From Pseudomonadota bacterium (GTDB lineage Bacteria; Pseudomonadota; Alphaproteobacteria; Puniceispirillales; Puniceispirillaceae), in contig JAQCEA010000006.1 of the NCBI GenBank assembly GCA_027620495.1, forward strand, positions 62,001-126,000: DNA of 64,000 nt. Reading direction: 5' to 3'. This document shows, in pieces, positions 62,111 to 64,000 of the stretch (position 1 is the stretch's first letter; every line of letters begins with the position of its first letter). The position numbers and the translations under genes were made by a program. The notes beneath the pieces are model-generated. The model was given only the letters and a program-made list of their open reading frames with translations, was not told the origin of the DNA and did not search any database.

Positions 62111-62545
62111 ATGACATTTTTTAGCACACCTATGGCACGCCAATTTGTTGGGTTCGACAGCCTGTTCGATGAATTGAACGAAATGGCGGCGCGCAAGGAA
62201 TCAAACTATCCCGCTTACAACATTGCCAAAGATGATGAAGAGCATTACCGCATCGAGGTCGCACTGGCCGGATTTTCCAGCGATGACATCTCAATCGTGA
62301 CCGAAAAAGGCATGTTGAAAATCGAAGCCAATAAGACCGAAGAACGTGCAAACTATATCCATCAAGGCATTGCCCAGCGCGGCTTTTCAAAAATGTTCCG
62401 CCTCGCCGAACATATGAAAGTTGATGACGCGCGGTTTGTTGACGGCATTTTGACGATTGCATTGCGCCGGGAAATTCCCGAAGCCGATCGGCCCCAGAAA
62501 ATTGCGATCAATAACGGGCCAAAGAAAATCGCCAAAGCGGCCTGA
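62111..62545 (+). CDS. Small heat shock protein Hsp20
   Basis: A 144-residue IbpA-type chaperone. The N-terminal FVGFDSLFDELNEMA and YPAYNIAKDDEEHYRIEVAL, the FSSDDISIVTEKGMLKIEAN stretch and the C-terminal DGILTIALRREIP form the alpha-crystallin domain. ATG 62111 has AAGGAG upstream; the longer frame to 62057 is rejected. The expected I-x-I tail motif is seen only loosely in KIAINNG. It ends before a bidirectional terminator. Confidence 0.9.
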   Translation: MTFFSTPMARQFVGFDSLFDELNEMAARKESNYPAYNIAKDDEEHYRIEVALAGFSSDDISIVTEKGMLKIEANKTEERANYIHQGIAQRGFSKMFRLAEHMKVDDARFVDGILTIALRREIPEADRPQKIAINNGPKKIAKAA

Positions 62546-62617
62546 GGCCACGGGCAGCCTTTTTTTTCAAAGCCCCCAAAAAAACATGCTTTAAAACACA
62601 TGTTGCAAAAAACAAGC

Positions 62618-62643
62618 AAAGCGGGCTACCTACGGCCCGCTTT
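62618..62643. terminator. Bidirectional terminator after hsp20
   Basis: AAAGCGGGC and GCCCGCTTT form a perfect 9-bp stem around an 8-base loop. On the minus strand it is followed by GCTTGTTTTTTG; on the plus strand by TCATCTTTTC. It sits between the convergent hsp20 and the 70-residue gene. Confidence 0.75.
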
Positions 62644-62855
62644 CATCTTTTCATCAGCGTTTTAAATGCGGTTTCAAATCGCCCTTTATCGACAAGTTGG
62701 GCGGTTTTTACTGTCGCAATCTTGTCACCTAATGACCCGTCATGGGCGGCCAATAACTTACCCATCGCTTTGCTAGACTGGCTGGGCCCGGCACCAAATG
62801 CAGAGCCATCCGCAACGCCGCCGCGCCTGTCTATTTTTGTCCGGTCGTCAGTCAT
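62643..62855 (-). CDS. 70-residue protein coupled to RRF-like gene
   Basis: A small, basic, Gly- and Ser-containing protein. It begins MTDDRTKIDRRGGVADGSAF and ends RFETAFKTLMKR. The gene starts 9 bases after the RRF-like stop, so it is probably coupled to it. I do not recognise the family and see no signal peptide or metal motif. Possession of a clean terminator directly after the stop supports it being real. Confidence 0.55.
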   Translation of the reverse strand: MTDDRTKIDRRGGVADGSAFGAGPSQSSKAMGKLLAAHDGSLGDKIATVKTAQLVDKGRFETAFKTLMKR

Positions 62856-62864
62856 CCTAGTCCA

Positions 62865-63569
62865 TTAATCATCCATATCGGGCATTTTTGTCTCAAGAAG
62901 TGCGGCGGTAACCTCTTTATATTGCGAATCATTAATCCGCCGATATAGCGCCTCTTCTTCGGGCCCATCAAATGCCATGCCGCCGCCGACCAGCTGTTTA
63001 CGCCGGATTAGCGATAAAATCATGATATGTTTGCGCGCTTCATCAAACAAATCATCAAGCTGGATACGGGCTTTTTGCGCCGTTGGCGCGTCAATATATT
63101 CAACCTTGATGGCGGCTGTCAGGCGCTGCATGGCATCAGCTTTGACCGCGCTCACTTTTTGCAGCGATCCTTTGGCCACGCGCTTTACCTCGTTTTCCAG
63201 ATCTTCTTCCTGCTGGATTGTCAGCCGTGGCTTGACGACTCTCAACTTACTTCGGTTGGATGCATCTATATTGATGTACCCGTTTTCTTTGAGAATATTC
63301 ACCACAGCTGAGATCACCGCTGGGTTGTGTATAGCCACACTAAATGTGCCTGCCGTTGGATCCGGCCCAAGATCAACGTCGGCAAAATCGCGCAAGGGCC
63401 TGCGTTTACCTTCAAGTTCCACACTCTCGCGATGAAAAAGATTTAAAATCGCAAGGGCAGACCCCACGTCATTGAGCCGTCGGACAAGCCCACTGATTTC
63501 ATCAACCATGCGTTCCATGGCTGCTGTTGAGTATGAATCATCAGATTTTTTCAGGCTGAGTTTCAACAT
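62865..63569 (-). CDS. Diverged ribosome-recycling-factor-like protein
   Basis: A 234-residue protein whose residues about 18-180 align by hand with RRF. PLRDFADVDL corresponds to the PLRQLASV part of E. coli RRF, AIHNPAVISAVVNILKEN to the SPAVEKAI helix, and KLRVVKPRLTIQQEEDLENE to the IRVPLPPLTEERRKDL motif. The next helix reads KGSLQKVSAVKADAMQRL, where the ribosome-contacting Arg residues of true RRF are lost. A 40-residue C-terminal extension (ending KMPDMDD) is extra. The true frr is normally beside pyrH, so this is likely a paralogue. Function is unknown. Confidence 0.6.
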   Translation of the reverse strand: MLKLSLKKSDDSYSTAAMERMVDEISGLVRRLNDVGSALAILNLFHRESVELEGKRRPLRDFADVDLGPDPTAGTFSVAIHNPAVISAVVNILKENGYINIDASNRSKLRVVKPRLTIQQEEDLENEVKRVAKGSLQKVSAVKADAMQRLTAAIKVEYIDAPTAQKARIQLDDLFDEARKHIMILSLIRRKQLVGGGMAFDGPEEEALYRRINDSQYKEVTAALLETKMPDMDD

Positions 63570-63775
63570 CGATTACACCATTTACTCCGTGGATAATGGC
63601 GCAAGATTAGCCTTTGTTACCCGGTCTGCCAATCACTTATTTTGTGCTATACGCAAGGATTAACATAGTTTTTTGTGGTGACAACCAGAACAAATGCAAC
63701 GCGTACGAAGACCATAAGCAAGCCCTGGTCGGCGCAATTGACGCGCAAGGTAATCTGATCACAATAAAAGGAAAT

Positions 63776-63851
63776 TGGTGGAGCCAGACGGGATCGAACC
63801 GACGACCTCCTGCTTGCAAAGCAGGCGCTCTCCCAGCTGAGCTATGGCCCC
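63776..63851 (-). tRNA. tRNA-Ala (TGC)
   Basis: A 76-base cloverleaf including an encoded CCA. Acceptor stem GGGGCCA pairs with TGGCTCC. The anticodon stem CCTGC/GCAGG encloses TTTGCAA with anticodon TGC. The T arm GTCGG TTCGATC CCGTC is standard. It is single rather than inside an rRNA operon as far as the window shows. Confidence 0.97.
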
Positions 63852-63903
63852 TTTTGCGGCGATGCGCGATAGGATGTAATGGCGGGACGCCAGAACAGGG
63901 CGT

Positions 63904-63932
63904 TTTATCTGCCAATGCGCGGCGCGGGTCAA
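63904..63932 (-). promoter_or_regulatory. tRNA-Ala promoter
   Basis: On the minus strand TTGACC (63927-63932) and GATAAA (63904-63909) are exactly 17 bases apart, giving a start site about 45 bases before the tRNA. The remaining 68 bases to the window end show nothing else. Confidence 0.6.
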
Positions 63933-64000
63933 CCTTTTTTTTATTTCAAAATTGGTTTTTTGGCGTGGTCACGCCCACCCAGCAAATCGCGCGGCAATCG

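Noticed and set aside
61880-62143. 87-codon minus-strand frame between rpmF and hsp20
   Set aside because: It overlaps the hsp20 start and leader and has no ribosome site or family pattern.

Overview
This 64 kb window reads as a chromosome segment of an alphaproteobacterium with about 50% GC, tightly packed and free of mobile elements. The assignment rests on the SUF-only Fe-S operon led by an Rrf2 regulator, the DUF3305/DUF3306 formate dehydrogenase neighbourhood, HspQ, and the Tat-exported cytochrome-b-linked formate dehydrogenase. A marine Rhodospirillales or SAR116-like lineage would fit, but that is an impression from gene content and no phylogeny was run.

Layout. 0-2.5 kb: tail of a FecCD-type iron-chelate permease, its ATPase, TonB and an SDR. 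2.5-6.2 kb: a lipid-modification cluster (NTF2-like protein, cyclopropane-fatty-acyl synthase, DUF1365 protein, FAD oxidoreductase). 6.4-13.4 kb: aldo/keto reductase, tartrate/malate-type dehydrogenase, HIT, DUF952 and DUF2244 proteins, an orphan molybdenum hydroxylase large subunit and a 2OG oxygenase. 13.4-18.1 kb: tungstate ABC transporter parts TupB and TupC, meeting a moaA-mobB-moeA-moaE molybdopterin operon. 18.2-20.3 kb: a divergent pair of exported serine proteases. 20.4-29.5 kb: a formate dehydrogenase operon (DUF3305, DUF3306, TorD-like chaperone, small Tat protein, alpha, beta, lipoprotein, gamma, WD40-cytochrome c fusion, and a 40-residue membrane peptide). 29.7-37.8 kb: a polyferredoxin and an accessory operon of poorly understood families, then a ModE-like regulator divergent from TupA. 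37.9-43 kb: multicopper oxidase, GST, phosphoglycolate phosphatase, CoA-transferase, enoyl-CoA hydratase and tRNA-Gly. 43.5-51.9 kb: AmtB, queuosine genes (queA-tgt-queG), KdsD, MobA, FdhD and NAD kinase. 51.9-61 kb: a hydrolase, an Atm1-type ABC exporter and the sufRBCDS-T-A operon. 61-64 kb: hspQ, rpmF, hsp20, a ribosome-recycling-factor-like gene with a small partner, and tRNA-Ala.

The unifying theme is supply and use of a tungsten or molybdenum bis-MGD cofactor. Tungstate import (TupABC, split over 22 kb), pterin synthesis (MoaA, MoaE, MoeA, MobB, MobA), sulfuration (FdhD), Fe-S assembly (Suf, Mrp) and chaperoning (TorD-like) all converge on one exported formate dehydrogenase. The least understood part is the seven-gene operon at 31.8-36.3 kb. 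It combines a DUF3144-like protein, cytochrome c, DUF6494, Mrp, a biotin/lipoate-ligase-like protein, DUF6505 and DUF6352. It is the best candidate here for an undescribed system acting with formate dehydrogenase. Other notable items are the diverged RRF-like protein, a possible RNA thermometer before hsp20, a strong terminator inside the formate dehydrogenase operon and a CGNTAT-type inverted repeat between the ModE-like gene and tupA.
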